NCBI GenBank assembly: GCA_900547405.1
Contig: URGL01000040.1
Span: forward strand, 1-23,116
Direction: 5' to 3'
DNA: 23,116 nt
Source of the DNA: an uncultured Eubacteriales bacterium
GTDB lineage: Bacteria > Bacillota > Clostridia > Oscillospirales > Oscillospiraceae
Positions within the stretch are counted from its first letter, which is position 1; every line of letters starts with the position of its first letter. Both the position numbers and the translations under genes were made by a program. The notes beneath the pieces were generated by a model. The model worked only from the letters and a program-made list of their open reading frames with translations. It was not told the DNA's origin and ran no database searches. Positions 7,229-15,192 of this stretch are shown here, in pieces.

Positions 7229-8088
7229 AGAACGTGCTCCTGACACCGAATCCCTACCGGGACCGGAATTTTACCACGGTGCGCAGCGCCATTCAGATTT
7301 TGCGGGAAGCAGGGATGCGTCCTTCCGTGTGTCTGCCCTTTGAGGTGGATCGGAATTTTGAGCTCCCAAAGGATATCCGGTTCTCCCGGATGGAGCGGGA
7401 ATTGCCAAACGCCGATGTGGTGGTTTGCTTCGGCGGCGACGGTACGATTTTGCATATGGCCAAGGCGGCCACCAAACGGGGGATCCCCATTCTGGGTGTA
7501 AACATCGGCACCATGGGCTTTATGGCGGAGTTGGAGGCTTCCGAGCTTCATAGGCTGCCCCAGTTGGCCTCGGGGGACTTAACCCTGGATAACCGGATGA
7601 TGCTGGATGTGACGGTCCAGCGGGACCGGGACATTATCTTTCACGATATCTGCCTTAACGATGTGGTGGTGACAAAGGGAGCTGTGGCTCGGATCGTATA
7701 TCTCAGTGTGGAGTGCGATGGGACCCAGGCCATGACCTGCGGCGGCGATGGGGTGATCGTGGCCACTCCCAGCGGCTCCACTGCCTACAGCCTGTCAGCT
7801 GGAGGCCCTATTGTGGAGCCGGACGCGCGGAACATCATCATTACGCCCATCTGTGCCCATGATATGGTCAGCCGCTGTGTGGTCGCCTCCGACCGCCGGG
7901 TAGTGACGGTGCGGATGGCTCAGAATGCCCGCAGAAACGCCTATCTGTCTGTAGATGGAGGCAAGGCTCTGCGGCTCAATATGGGAGATGTGGCAACAAT
8001 ACGGAAATCCCGCCTGGAAACCAAGCTGGTCAAGCTGAACGACCGCAGCTTTTACGATGTGGTAAACGCCAAATTTCAAAGGAAGTAA
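7225..8088 (+). CDS. nadK: NAD kinase
   Basis: NAD kinase makes NADP+ from NAD+ and ATP (or polyphosphate). The protein has 287 residues. The signature GGDGTILH is at 70-77, followed by ILGVNIGTMGFMAELE. The second conserved block is CLNDVVVTKG, with the family's NE varied to ND, then GDGVIVATPSGSTAYSLSAGGPI. The C-terminal half is the usual beta-rich domain. The ATG overlaps the tlyA stop codon by four bases, and argR begins 12 bases after its own stop. Dxs, NadK and the downstream regulators are thus made from one message; Dxs reductoisomerase, the next enzyme in the pathway, uses NADPH, so the pairing makes metabolic sense. Confidence 0.95.
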   Translation: MKNVLLTPNPYRDRNFTTVRSAIQILREAGMRPSVCLPFEVDRNFELPKDIRFSRMERELPNADVVVCFGGDGTILHMAKAATKRGIPILGVNIGTMGFMAELEASELHRLPQLASGDLTLDNRMMLDVTVQRDRDIIFHDICLNDVVVTKGAVARIVYLSVECDGTQAMTCGGDGVIVATPSGSTAYSLSAGGPIVEPDARNIIITPICAHDMVSRCVVASDRRVVTVRMAQNARRNAYLSVDGGKALRLNMGDVATIRKSRLETKLVKLNDRSFYDVVNAKFQRK

Positions 8089-8100
8089 GAGGATGCGCTT

Positions 8101-8556
8101 ATGAAGACCAAACGTCAGGCCAAAATCATAGAGATCATTTCCAACACCAATGTGGAAACCCAGGAGCAGCTTCTGAAAGCTTTGGAGGAAGCGGGCTTCA
8201 CCAGCACTCAGGCTACCATTTCCAGGGACATTAAGGAGCTGCGCATTGTCAAGGAGCTTACCAGTCTCGGCACCTATCGCTACAGCGTTTCGGAAAAGGA
8301 CGCTCCTCCGGCGTTGACGGACCGGCTGAATACCATTTTCCGGGAGTGCGTTACGAGCATTGATTATGCGGAGAACATCATTGTGATCCACACCCTTGCC
8401 GGTATGGCGAATGCGGCCGGCGCAGCGTTGGATGCTATGAAGATCAACGTAGTCCTGGGTACCCTGGCTGGGGACGATACGGTGATGATTGTCATGCGGG
8501 ACGCCAATTCCGCCGCTGCTTTCAGCGGGGAGATCAAGGCTGTGATCAGACAGTAA
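8101..8556 (+). CDS. argR: Arginine repressor ArgR/AhrC
   Basis: A 151-residue transcription regulator expected to form hexamers, bind arginine and repress arginine synthesis while switching on breakdown. The N-terminal winged helix (about 1-70) carries the recognition helix TQATISRDIKEL with the signature Ser41-Arg42. The C-terminal core has NAAGAALDAM and the arginine-binding GTLAGDDTVMIV. The ATG at 8101 follows nadK by 12 bases, with an AAGGAAG-type ribosome site inside the end of nadK. Its place just before recN is the normal Firmicutes arrangement. No ARG box was identified here. Confidence 0.95.
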   Translation: MKTKRQAKIIEIISNTNVETQEQLLKALEEAGFTSTQATISRDIKELRIVKELTSLGTYRYSVSEKDAPPALTDRLNTIFRECVTSIDYAENIIVIHTLAGMANAAGAALDAMKINVVLGTLAGDDTVMIVMRDANSAAAFSGEIKAVIRQ

Positions 8557-8570
8557 GGAGAGAAAAAATC

Positions 8571-10235
8571 TTGCTGAGCCTTTTGCATATTGAAAATATC
8601 GCGGTGATCGAGCAGGCGGACATCTCCTTTGACAAGGGATTCAACGTGCTCACCGGCGAGACTGGTGCCGGTAAATCCATCGTCATCGATGCCATTTCCG
8701 CCATTATGGGGGAGCGGGCTTATCGGGACATGATCCGCACCGGCACCACCAAGGCTTCTGTCCGGGCTGTCTTTACCCAGGTGCCGGAGCTTAGCTGGTT
8801 CCAGGAAAACGGGGTGGAGTACGACCAGGAGACGGTGATCCAGCGGGATGTATACCTGGACGGGAAAAACGTCTGCCGGGTGAACGGCAGTCTCGTGACG
8901 GTGACCATCCTCCATAAACTGGGAATCCAGCTGATCAATATCCACGGCCAGCACGATTCCGCGTCCCTCTTTGACGAAGAGAACCATCTGCGGTTTTTGG
9001 ATGCCTTTGCGGACAATGCCTCTCTTCTGACGGATTATCAGGAAAAATACGCCGCCGTTTTCAAACTTCGCCGGGAAATCGACCGGATGACCATGGACGA
9101 AAGCGAAAAGCTCCGGCGGATGGAGACCCTGAAGTACCAGATCGCCGAGATCGAGAAGGCGGAGCTTCAGCCGGGAGAGGACGAGGAACTGGAGCAGCGC
9201 AGAAAGCTGCTGCAAAACTCCGAAAAGCTCTCCCAGGGCCTGGACGAGGCCACCGAGGCCCTCCTGGGCGGCGATGACAGCGATGGCGCTGCGGCACTTC
9301 TGGCGCAGGCGGCTTATGCGCTGTCCCGCATCGCCCGATACTCTGACGACTATTCCGCTTTTCAGGAGCGGCTGACGGACCTGAAATATCAGGTCCAGGA
9401 TATTGCCGATGAAGTCCGGGATGCAAGGGACGACTTGAGCTATTCTGCCGATGAACTGGAGACCATCGAGTCACGGCTGGATATCGTCCATCGGCTCCGC
9501 CGGAAATACGGCGCAGACTGTAGGGAGATCCTGGCGTATCTGGATAAAGCCCAGAAGGAGCTGGATGATATCGAATTTGCCGATGATCGGGTAGAGCAGC
9601 TGAAAAAACAGCTGGCCAAAAAAGAAAAAGCCGCCTGGGATGCCGCCCTGGAATTGCGCAAAGATCGGCAGCAGAAGGCAGAGGAGATGTCCCAGAAGAT
9701 CCTCACCGAGCTCAGTCAGCTGGATATGCCCCGGGTGCAATTTTCTTGCCGTTTCCGGGAAACGGAACTGACGGAAAACGGTGCGGATGCCGTGGCCTTC
9801 TATATGTCTGCCAACGTAGGCGAGGACCTGAAGCCCATGAGCAAGGTTGCTTCCGGCGGCGAGCTGGCCCGGATCATGCTGTCTATGAAGAATGTGCTGG
9901 CGGAAAAGGACCAGGTGGGTACTCTGATTTTTGACGAGGTGGACACAGGAGTTTCCGGCCGGGCTGCTCAGCGGATCGCAGAAAAGCTCCGGGCTTTGGC
10001 GAAACACAAGCAGGTGCTCTGCGTCACCCATCTGCCTCAGATGGCAGCTTTGGCGGACACCCATATGCTCATCTCCAAGTCGGAGCGAGGTGGACGGACC
10101 TTTACCACCGTCACGCCCCTGGACAGGGAGGGCCGGAAGCAGGAACTGGCTCGGATCATCGGCGGAACGCATATTACGGAAACGACGCTGAAGAGCGCTG
10201 AGGAAATGTTGCTTCCCGAAGCAAAAGATACTTGA
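8571..10235 (+). CDS. recN: DNA repair protein RecN
   Basis: RecN is an SMC-like ATPase that acts early in double-strand break repair. The protein has 554 residues. Walker A GETGAGKS is at 29-36. Two long Glu/Lys/Leu-rich coiled-coil stretches (about 150-360) flank the middle. The C-terminal part has the ABC signature ASGGELARIMLSMK, Walker B TLIFDEVDTG and the H-loop CVTHLPQMA. The start is a TTG at 8571, placed by AAGGAG ten bases upstream and by the MLSLLHIENIAVIE opening typical of RecN. The stop codon at 10233-10235 lies inside the -35 element of the tyrS promoter. This is the last gene of the dxs operon. Confidence 0.96.
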   Translation: MLSLLHIENIAVIEQADISFDKGFNVLTGETGAGKSIVIDAISAIMGERAYRDMIRTGTTKASVRAVFTQVPELSWFQENGVEYDQETVIQRDVYLDGKNVCRVNGSLVTVTILHKLGIQLINIHGQHDSASLFDEENHLRFLDAFADNASLLTDYQEKYAAVFKLRREIDRMTMDESEKLRRMETLKYQIAEIEKAELQPGEDEELEQRRKLLQNSEKLSQGLDEATEALLGGDDSDGAAALLAQAAYALSRIARYSDDYSAFQERLTDLKYQVQDIADEVRDARDDLSYSADELETIESRLDIVHRLRRKYGADCREILAYLDKAQKELDDIEFADDRVEQLKKQLAKKEKAAWDAALELRKDRQQKAEEMSQKILTELSQLDMPRVQFSCRFRETELTENGADAVAFYMSANVGEDLKPMSKVASGGELARIMLSMKNVLAEKDQVGTLIFDEVDTGVSGRAAQRIAEKLRALAKHKQVLCVTHLPQMAALADTHMLISKSERGGRTFTTVTPLDREGRKQELARIIGGTHITETTLKSAEEMLLPEAKDT

Positions 10236-10260
10236 CAAAATTTCGTCCCTCTGCTAAAAT
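10232..10260 (+). promoter_or_regulatory. Promoter for the tyrS T-box transcript
   Basis: A consensus TTGACA (10232-10237), a 17-base spacer and TAAAAT (10255-10260) with an extended -10 TGC. The -35 element contains the recN stop codon, so tyrS starts a separate transcript. Confidence 0.88.
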
Positions 10261-10266
10261 GCTTTA

Positions 10267-10519
10267 ATAACACAGTGATGGGAACAAAGTACACGTTGGG
10301 TTCCTTTTTCAGAGAGCTGTCGGTTGGTGCGAGGCGGCAAAGACCAGCGGGGAAGATACCTCCCGGAGTGGCCTCCTTGAAGACTGAGTAGGGGAGGACG
10401 GGTACGCCCGATACAGCGAAGGCCGTTGCCAGACGGCGTGAGGAAGAAGACCGTGAGGCTTCTTCAAACTGAGGTGGTACCGCGAATTTTTCGCCCTCTG
10501 TCTGTTTTGACAGAGGGCG
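10267..10519 (+). promoter_or_regulatory. Tyrosyl T-box riboswitch leader
   Basis: T-box leaders sense uncharged tRNA and let transcription continue when the amino acid is scarce. Stem I begins with GATGGGA, then AAAGTA, and has the conserved upper pieces AGAGAG (10312-10317) and GGTTGGTG. The specifier is UAC (10357-10359) in GAAGATACC, just before CCCGGAG; TCCC pairs back with GGGA near the start. UAC reads tyrosine. Stem II holds GAA and GAGTA (S-turn) between CCTCC and GGGGAGG. The T-box AGGTGGTACCGCG (10472-10484) contains UGGU, which pairs with a tRNA ending ACCA, right for tRNA-Tyr. The terminator and tyrS follow. Confidence 0.95.
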
Positions 10520-10524
10520 TTTAT
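10492..10524 (+). terminator. T-box regulated terminator
   Basis: CGCCCTCTGTC (10492-10502) pairs perfectly with GACAGAGGGCG (10509-10519), followed by TTTATTT. It should form unless uncharged tRNA-Tyr stabilises the competing antiterminator built from the T-box bases just upstream. Confidence 0.92.
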
Positions 10525-10542
10525 TTATCTTGGAGGTAAAAA

Positions 10543-11766
10543 ATGAAAGTGTTTGACGAACTGGTAGCCCGTGGACTGATTGCTCAGGTGACCAACGAGG
10601 AGGAAATTCGGGAAATGGTGGATAATGGCAAGGCCACCTTCTACATTGGTTTCGACCCCACGGCGGATTCTCTCCATGTAGGCCATTTTATGGCCCTGTG
10701 TCTTATGAAGCGGCTGCAAATGGCGGGCAATAAGCCCATTGCCCTGATTGGCGGCGGCACGGCCATGATCGGTGACCCCTCTGGCCGGACCGATATGCGC
10801 AGCATGATGACCAAGGAGACCATCGACCACAACTGTGCCTGCTTCAAAAAGCAGATGGAGCGGTTCATTGAGTTCGGTGAGGGCAAGGCCCAGATGGTGA
10901 ACAATGCCGACTGGCTGCTGAACCTGAACTATATCGACTTCATCCGGGACATCGGTGCCTGCTTCTCTGTGAACAATATGCTCCGGGCAGAGTGCTTCAA
11001 GCAGCGAATGGAGAAGGGCCTGAGCTTCCTGGAGTTCAACTACATGCCCATGCAGTCCTACGATTTCTACTACCTGTTCCAGCACTACGGCTGCAATATG
11101 CAGTTCGGAGGCAATGACCAGTGGAGCAACATGCTGGGCGGCACCGAACTGATTCGTCGGAAGCTTGGCAAAGATGCTCACGCCATGACGATTACCTTGT
11201 TGCTCAATTCCGAGGGCAAAAAGATGGGCAAGACCGCCAAGGGTGCCGTTTGGCTGGATCCCAACAAGACCAGCCCTTACGAGTTCTACCAGTACTGGCG
11301 CAATGTGGATGATGCCGACGTGATGAAGTGCATCCGGATGCTGACCTTCCTGCCCCTGGAGCAGATCGATGAGATGGACACCTGGAAGGATGCCAGGATC
11401 AATGAGGCCAAGGAGATCCTTGCCTTTGAGCTGACCAAGCTGGTCCATGGCGAAGAGGAGGCCCAGAAGGCCCAGGCCTCCGCCAAGGCTCTGTTCACAG
11501 GAGCCGGTGACGATGCAAACATTCCCACCACGGAGATCACCGAGGACCAGCTGACGGAGGGCAAGATGGGCCTGCTGAGCCTGATGGTTGCCTGCAAGCT
11601 TGCTACCTCCAACGGCGATGCCCGGAAGAATGTAGCCGGCGGCGGCGTATCCGTTAACGATGAAAAGGTCACCGATGTGAAGTTTGAGGTCACGCGGGAA
11701 ATGCTTGTGCAGGGTGTGAAGCTCCGCAAGGGCAAGAAAATCTTCCACAAGGCCATTTTGAAGTAA
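10543..11766 (+). CDS. tyrS: Tyrosyl-tRNA synthetase
   Basis: TyrS charges tRNA-Tyr with tyrosine. The protein has 407 residues, normal for a bacterial enzyme. The class I signature is HVGH at 45-48 within FDPTADSLHVGH. The tyrosine pocket includes QSYDFYYLFQHYGCNMQFGGNDQWSN. The KMSKS loop is KKMGKT, a tolerated variant. The C-terminal S4-like tRNA-binding domain has AGGGVSVNDEKVTD. The ATG at 10543 has GGAGG at 10532-10536. Expression is controlled by the leader upstream, whose UAC specifier agrees with the enzyme. A strong terminator follows. Confidence 0.97.
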   Translation: MKVFDELVARGLIAQVTNEEEIREMVDNGKATFYIGFDPTADSLHVGHFMALCLMKRLQMAGNKPIALIGGGTAMIGDPSGRTDMRSMMTKETIDHNCACFKKQMERFIEFGEGKAQMVNNADWLLNLNYIDFIRDIGACFSVNNMLRAECFKQRMEKGLSFLEFNYMPMQSYDFYYLFQHYGCNMQFGGNDQWSNMLGGTELIRRKLGKDAHAMTITLLLNSEGKKMGKTAKGAVWLDPNKTSPYEFYQYWRNVDDADVMKCIRMLTFLPLEQIDEMDTWKDARINEAKEILAFELTKLVHGEEEAQKAQASAKALFTGAGDDANIPTTEITEDQLTEGKMGLLSLMVACKLATSNGDARKNVAGGGVSVNDEKVTDVKFEVTREMLVQGVKLRKGKKIFHKAILK

Positions 11767-11777
11767 ATAATTTCAGC

Positions 11778-11813
11778 ACAGCCGTTGTCAGGACCTTGGC
11801 AACGGCTGTTTTT
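11778..11813 (+). terminator. Terminator after tyrS
   Basis: ACAGCCGTTG (11778-11787) pairs perfectly with CAACGGCTGT (11800-11809) and is followed by a T-run. It also separates tyrS from the convergent dapA gene. Confidence 0.9.
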
Positions 11814-11855
11814 GATCGGCTGGTGACAGGAACGGCGGAGCTGTATGGGTGTGAA

Positions 11856-12722
11856 TTATAGTAGATCCTCCAGGATTGCCACCGTTTCATCGCTGGGTCC
11901 GCACAGCGGCAGACGGCATCCGCCGCAGTCCCAGCCGATGAGCCCCATGGCAGCCTTCACGGGGATGGGATTTACCTCCCGAAAGAGCGTGCCGATCAGC
12001 GGCATCAGCTCCAGCTGGAGGGTGGCCGCCGTGTCAAAGTCCCCGTCCAGAGCCGCGCCAACCATGGCATTTGTCATTTCCGGCTCCACATTGGATACCA
12101 CGGAGACGAGCCCTTTGGCGCCGATGGCCATAGCGGGCACGGCCAGATCGTCGTTTCCGCACCAGACGGCAAACCGGGCAGGGCAGACTGAGCGGATCCT
12201 GGCAATTTTCCGAATATCTGTGGAGGCCTCCTTGACTCCTGCTATATTGGGGATATCCGCCAGACGGCGATATACCTCCACCGGAATGTCCACGCCTGTG
12301 CGGCCTGGCACATTGTAGGCGATGACAGGGATATGTACGCTTCCTGCAATGGCGGCATAGTGGGCGTAGAGCCCTTCCGGTGTGGCCTTGTTGTAGTAGG
12401 GGCTTACCACCAGCAGAGCGTCAACTCCGGCGTCTTCGGCGGCTTGGCTCAGGGAAATGGCGTGGGCGGTGGAGTTGGAGCCTGTGCCCGCAATGATGAC
12501 CATGTCCTCCGGGGCGGCTTCTTTCGCCCTGCGGAACATGGTCAGCTTTTCTTTGTCCGACAGGGTAGGGGATTCCCCGGTGGTGCCGCTGAGGACGCAG
12601 GCAGAAATGTGGGCCTCTGCCTGCCGGTAGATCAGCTGCTCCAGCATGGGGTAATTGACAGACCCTTCTAAAAAGGGCGTGACCAGCGCCGTACAGACAC
12701 CGGTAAAAATTGGATCATGCAT
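11856..12722 (-). CDS. dapA: 4-hydroxy-tetrahydrodipicolinate synthase
   Basis: DapA condenses pyruvate with aspartate semialdehyde in the lysine and diaminopimelate pathway, feeding peptidoglycan. The protein has 288 residues. It opens IFTGVCTALVTPF, has the pyruvate-site motif GTTGESPTLS, the catalytic tyrosine in IAYNVPGRTG, and the Schiff-base lysine in AGVKEAS. The start ATG at 12722 is preceded by GGGAGGT seven bases away. The frame stays open far upstream across queA and tgt, but that extension is antisense to those genes and is not coding. It is transcribed towards tyrS and away from queA. No confident promoter was found in the short gap. Confidence 0.95.
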   Translation of the reverse strand: MHDPIFTGVCTALVTPFLEGSVNYPMLEQLIYRQAEAHISACVLSGTTGESPTLSDKEKLTMFRRAKEAAPEDMVIIAGTGSNSTAHAISLSQAAEDAGVDALLVVSPYYNKATPEGLYAHYAAIAGSVHIPVIAYNVPGRTGVDIPVEVYRRLADIPNIAGVKEASTDIRKIARIRSVCPARFAVWCGNDDLAVPAMAIGAKGLVSVVSNVEPEMTNAMVGAALDGDFDTAATLQLELMPLIGTLFREVNPIPVKAAMGLIGWDCGGCRLPLCGPSDETVAILEDLL

Positions 12723-12771
12723 AATCGATACCTCCCAGGCCAGTCTATGCAGTCTGCGGTTTTTTTGCCTG

Positions 12772-12800
12772 TTGCAAAGTTTGCCGGAATGCGATATACT
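12772..12800 (+). promoter_or_regulatory. Promoter for queA-tgt
   Basis: TTGCAA (12772-12777), a 17-base spacer and TATACT (12795-12800), about 40 bases before the queA ATG and divergent from dapA. Confidence 0.65.
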
Positions 12801-12839
12801 GTAAAAAGTATGTCTATTGCCATTTGGAGGATACCAGAG

Positions 12840-13883
12840 ATGAAAACCCATGACTTTTACTATGACCTGCCGGAGGAGCTGATTGCCCAGACTCCCTTGG
12901 AGAAGCGGGACACATCCCGGCTTATGACACTGGACCGGGTTACGGGAGCGGTGGATCATAAGCACTTTTATGATATCATCGACTATCTGGATCCGGGGGA
13001 CTGCCTTGTGATGAACGACTCCCGGGTGCTTCCTGCCCGGCTCTTGGGTCACCGGCCCACCGGCGGCGCGGTGGAGGTGCTGCTGCTGCGGGATCTGGGA
13101 GACAAGCGCTGGGAGTGCTTGTGCAAGCCCGGAAAGAAGATGCAGGTGGGCAGTGAAGTGATCTTTGGAAACGGTGAGCTTACCGCTACCGTTCAGGAGG
13201 TCCAGGACACCGGCAACCGGGTGGTGGAGTTCCACTACGAGGGAATCTTCCTGGAGGTGCTGGAGCGGCTGGGCAAAATGCCCCTGCCTCCTTACATCAA
13301 GGAAGAGCTCCAGGACCAGGAGCGTTACCAGACTGTCTATTCCCGGGAGCTGGGCTCCGCCGCCGCCCCCACCGCCGGTCTCCACTTCACCACGGAGCTT
13401 CTGGACCGGATCCGGGAAAAAGGTGTGAAAACGGCGTTTGTCACCCTGCATGTAGGTCTCGGGACCTTCCGCCCGGTCAAAGCCGATGAGATCCAGGAGC
13501 ACCACATGCATAGTGAGCTTTGCATGATGAATGAGGAAACTGCCAAGATCCTCAACGAGACCAAGGCCTCCGGCGGCCGTATCATCTGTGTGGGCACCAC
13601 CTCCTGCCGGACGCTGGAATCTCTGGTAAACGAGGATGGGACCTTCCAGCCAAAGTCCCGTTGGACGGATATTTTCATTTATCCGGGCTATACCTTCAAG
13701 GCTATGGATGCCCTCATTACCAATTTCCATCTGCCGGAAAGCACTCTGGTGATGCTGGTTTCCGCCTTTGCGGGGCGTGAGCACGTTCTGAATGCCTATA
13801 AAATTGCCGTGCAGGAGAAATATCGATTCTTTAGCTTTGGTGATGCTATGTATATTGGGAATATCAACAATGGAGAGAGGTAA
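12840..13883 (+). CDS. queA: S-adenosylmethionine:tRNA ribosyltransferase-isomerase
   Basis: QueA transfers and isomerises the ribosyl part of SAM onto preQ1 in tRNA, giving epoxyqueuosine. The protein has 347 residues. It opens FYYDLPEELIAQTP and RDTSRLM, then has MNDSRVLPARL, the block SAAAPTAGLHFT, VTLHVGLGTFRPV, and the C-terminal GYTFKAMDALITNFHLPEST. The ATG at 12840 is set by GGAGG at 12826-12830; an upstream in-frame extension to 12717 would run through the promoter. The stop is four bases before the tgt ATG, so the two steps of the same pathway are cotranscribed. The downstream reductase (QueG/QueH) is not in this window. Confidence 0.96.
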   Translation: MKTHDFYYDLPEELIAQTPLEKRDTSRLMTLDRVTGAVDHKHFYDIIDYLDPGDCLVMNDSRVLPARLLGHRPTGGAVEVLLLRDLGDKRWECLCKPGKKMQVGSEVIFGNGELTATVQEVQDTGNRVVEFHYEGIFLEVLERLGKMPLPPYIKEELQDQERYQTVYSRELGSAAAPTAGLHFTTELLDRIREKGVKTAFVTLHVGLGTFRPVKADEIQEHHMHSELCMMNEETAKILNETKASGGRIICVGTTSCRTLESLVNEDGTFQPKSRWTDIFIYPGYTFKAMDALITNFHLPESTLVMLVSAFAGREHVLNAYKIAVQEKYRFFSFGDAMYIGNINNGER

Positions 13884-13886
13884 TTT

Positions 13887-15017
13887 ATGTTTGAACTGCT
13901 GAAAACCGAAGGCAAGGCTCGGCGGGGTGTATTTACCTGCGCCCACGGCACAGTCCAGACGCCTGTGTTTATGAACGTAGGCACACAGGGGGCCATTAAG
14001 GGGGCCCTCAGTGCTGAGGACCTGAAGAATATCGGCTGTCAGGTGGAGCTCAGCAACACATACCATCTGCATCTGCGGCCCACGGATACCGTGGTGCGGC
14101 AGATGGGAGGCCTGCATAAGTTTATGACCTGGGATGGCCCTATCCTGACGGACTCCGGCGGATTCCAGGTGTTCAGCCTGGCATCCCTGCGAAAGATCAA
14201 GGAGGAAGGTGTCTACTTCTCCTCCCACATCGACGGTCACAAAATTTTTATGGGTCCGGAGGAGAGTATGCGCATTCAGTCCAATCTGGGCAGCGATATG
14301 TGCATGGCTTTCGATGAATGCATCGAAAACCCCTCTCCCAGGGACTATGTGCAAAAGAGCGTGGACCGGACCTATCGCTGGCTGGTTCGCTGCAAGGCAG
14401 AGAACGCCCGGCTCAACAGTCTGCCGGATACGGTGAATCCCCAGCAGATGCTCTGGGGCATCAACCAGGGAGGCGTCTACGCCGATATCCGCGTGGACCA
14501 CATGAAGCGCATTGCGGATCTGGACCTGCCGGGCTACGCCATCGGCGGCCTGGCGGTAGGAGAGACCGCCGAGGAGATGTATGACATCATTGAGGCGGTG
14601 GAGGAGCATATGCCCAAGGACAAGACCCGCTACCTGATGGGCGTGGGTACCCCCACCAACATCATCGAGGCTGTGGCCCGGGGAGTGGACTTCTTCGACT
14701 GTGTGATGCCCGCCCGGAACGCCCGCCATGCCCGGCTCTTCACCTGGGAAGGGGCTATCAACCTAAAAAACGCCAAATACCAGCTGGACAGCAGCCCCAT
14801 CGATCCCAAGTGCGACTGTCCTGTGTGCCGCCGGTATTCCAAGGCCTATATCCGTCATCTCTTTGTGGCGGAGGAGATGCTGGCCATGCGTCTGTGCGTT
14901 ATGCACAACCTGTATTTTTATAACAAGCTCATGGAGCGGATCCGTCAGGCCCTGGACCAGGGGACCTTCGCTGAATTCCGGCAGGAATATTCCGAAAAAC
15001 TGGCCAGAAGGATTTGA
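13887..15017 (+). CDS. tgt: tRNA-guanine transglycosylase
   Basis: Tgt replaces guanine 34 with preQ1 in tRNAs for Asp, Asn, His and Tyr, the step before QueA. The protein has 376 residues, full length. It begins ARRGVFTCAHGTVQTPVFMNVGTQG, has the substrate block ILTDSGGFQVFSL, the pocket segment INQGGVYADIR and GYAIGGLAVGE, and a nucleophile aspartate in VDFFDCVMPARNARH. The zinc site is CDC-x2-C then a His about 26 residues on (KCDCPVCRRYS, YIRHLF). GGAGAGG precedes the ATG. No clear terminator follows; the next gene has its own promoter 80 bases on. TyrS, an enzyme for a queuosine-bearing tRNA, is encoded nearby but on a separate transcript. Confidence 0.97.
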   Translation: MFELLKTEGKARRGVFTCAHGTVQTPVFMNVGTQGAIKGALSAEDLKNIGCQVELSNTYHLHLRPTDTVVRQMGGLHKFMTWDGPILTDSGGFQVFSLASLRKIKEEGVYFSSHIDGHKIFMGPEESMRIQSNLGSDMCMAFDECIENPSPRDYVQKSVDRTYRWLVRCKAENARLNSLPDTVNPQQMLWGINQGGVYADIRVDHMKRIADLDLPGYAIGGLAVGETAEEMYDIIEAVEEHMPKDKTRYLMGVGTPTNIIEAVARGVDFFDCVMPARNARHARLFTWEGAINLKNAKYQLDSSPIDPKCDCPVCRRYSKAYIRHLFVAEEMLAMRLCVMHNLYFYNKLMERIRQALDQGTFAEFRQEYSEKLARRI

Positions 15018-15096
15018 AAATTGCGCTAACTGAATCTATACTGAAAGCATTTAGAAAAAATTAAGGATTTGCCCCCTGCTTTCCAAAGAAAATGAG

Positions 15097-15125
15097 TTGA
15101 AAAAAACAAGATTCGGTGGTATAAT
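15097..15125 (+). promoter_or_regulatory. Promoter for the secreted C39/SleB protein
   Basis: TTGAAA (15097-15102), a 17-base spacer and consensus TATAAT (15120-15125), leaving an untranslated leader of about 60 bases. Confidence 0.78.
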
Positions 15126-15192
15126 CTTCCTATCATTTGTGATACCCTGGTTCCGCCCCCTTGGAGCCGTTTGAGAATACAGGAGTATGTTT

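Noticed and set aside
10381..10386. GAC before UGAGUAGG as an Asp specifier in the tyrS T-box
   Set aside because: These bases are in Stem II between CCTCC and GGGGAGG. UAC at 10357-10359 lies in the Stem I position and agrees with tyrS and with the UGGU discriminator site.
12723..14729. Minus-strand open frame continuing upstream of dapA for about 2 kb
   Set aside because: It is antisense to queA and tgt, has no family resemblance, and dapA has a proper start and ribosome site at 12722.
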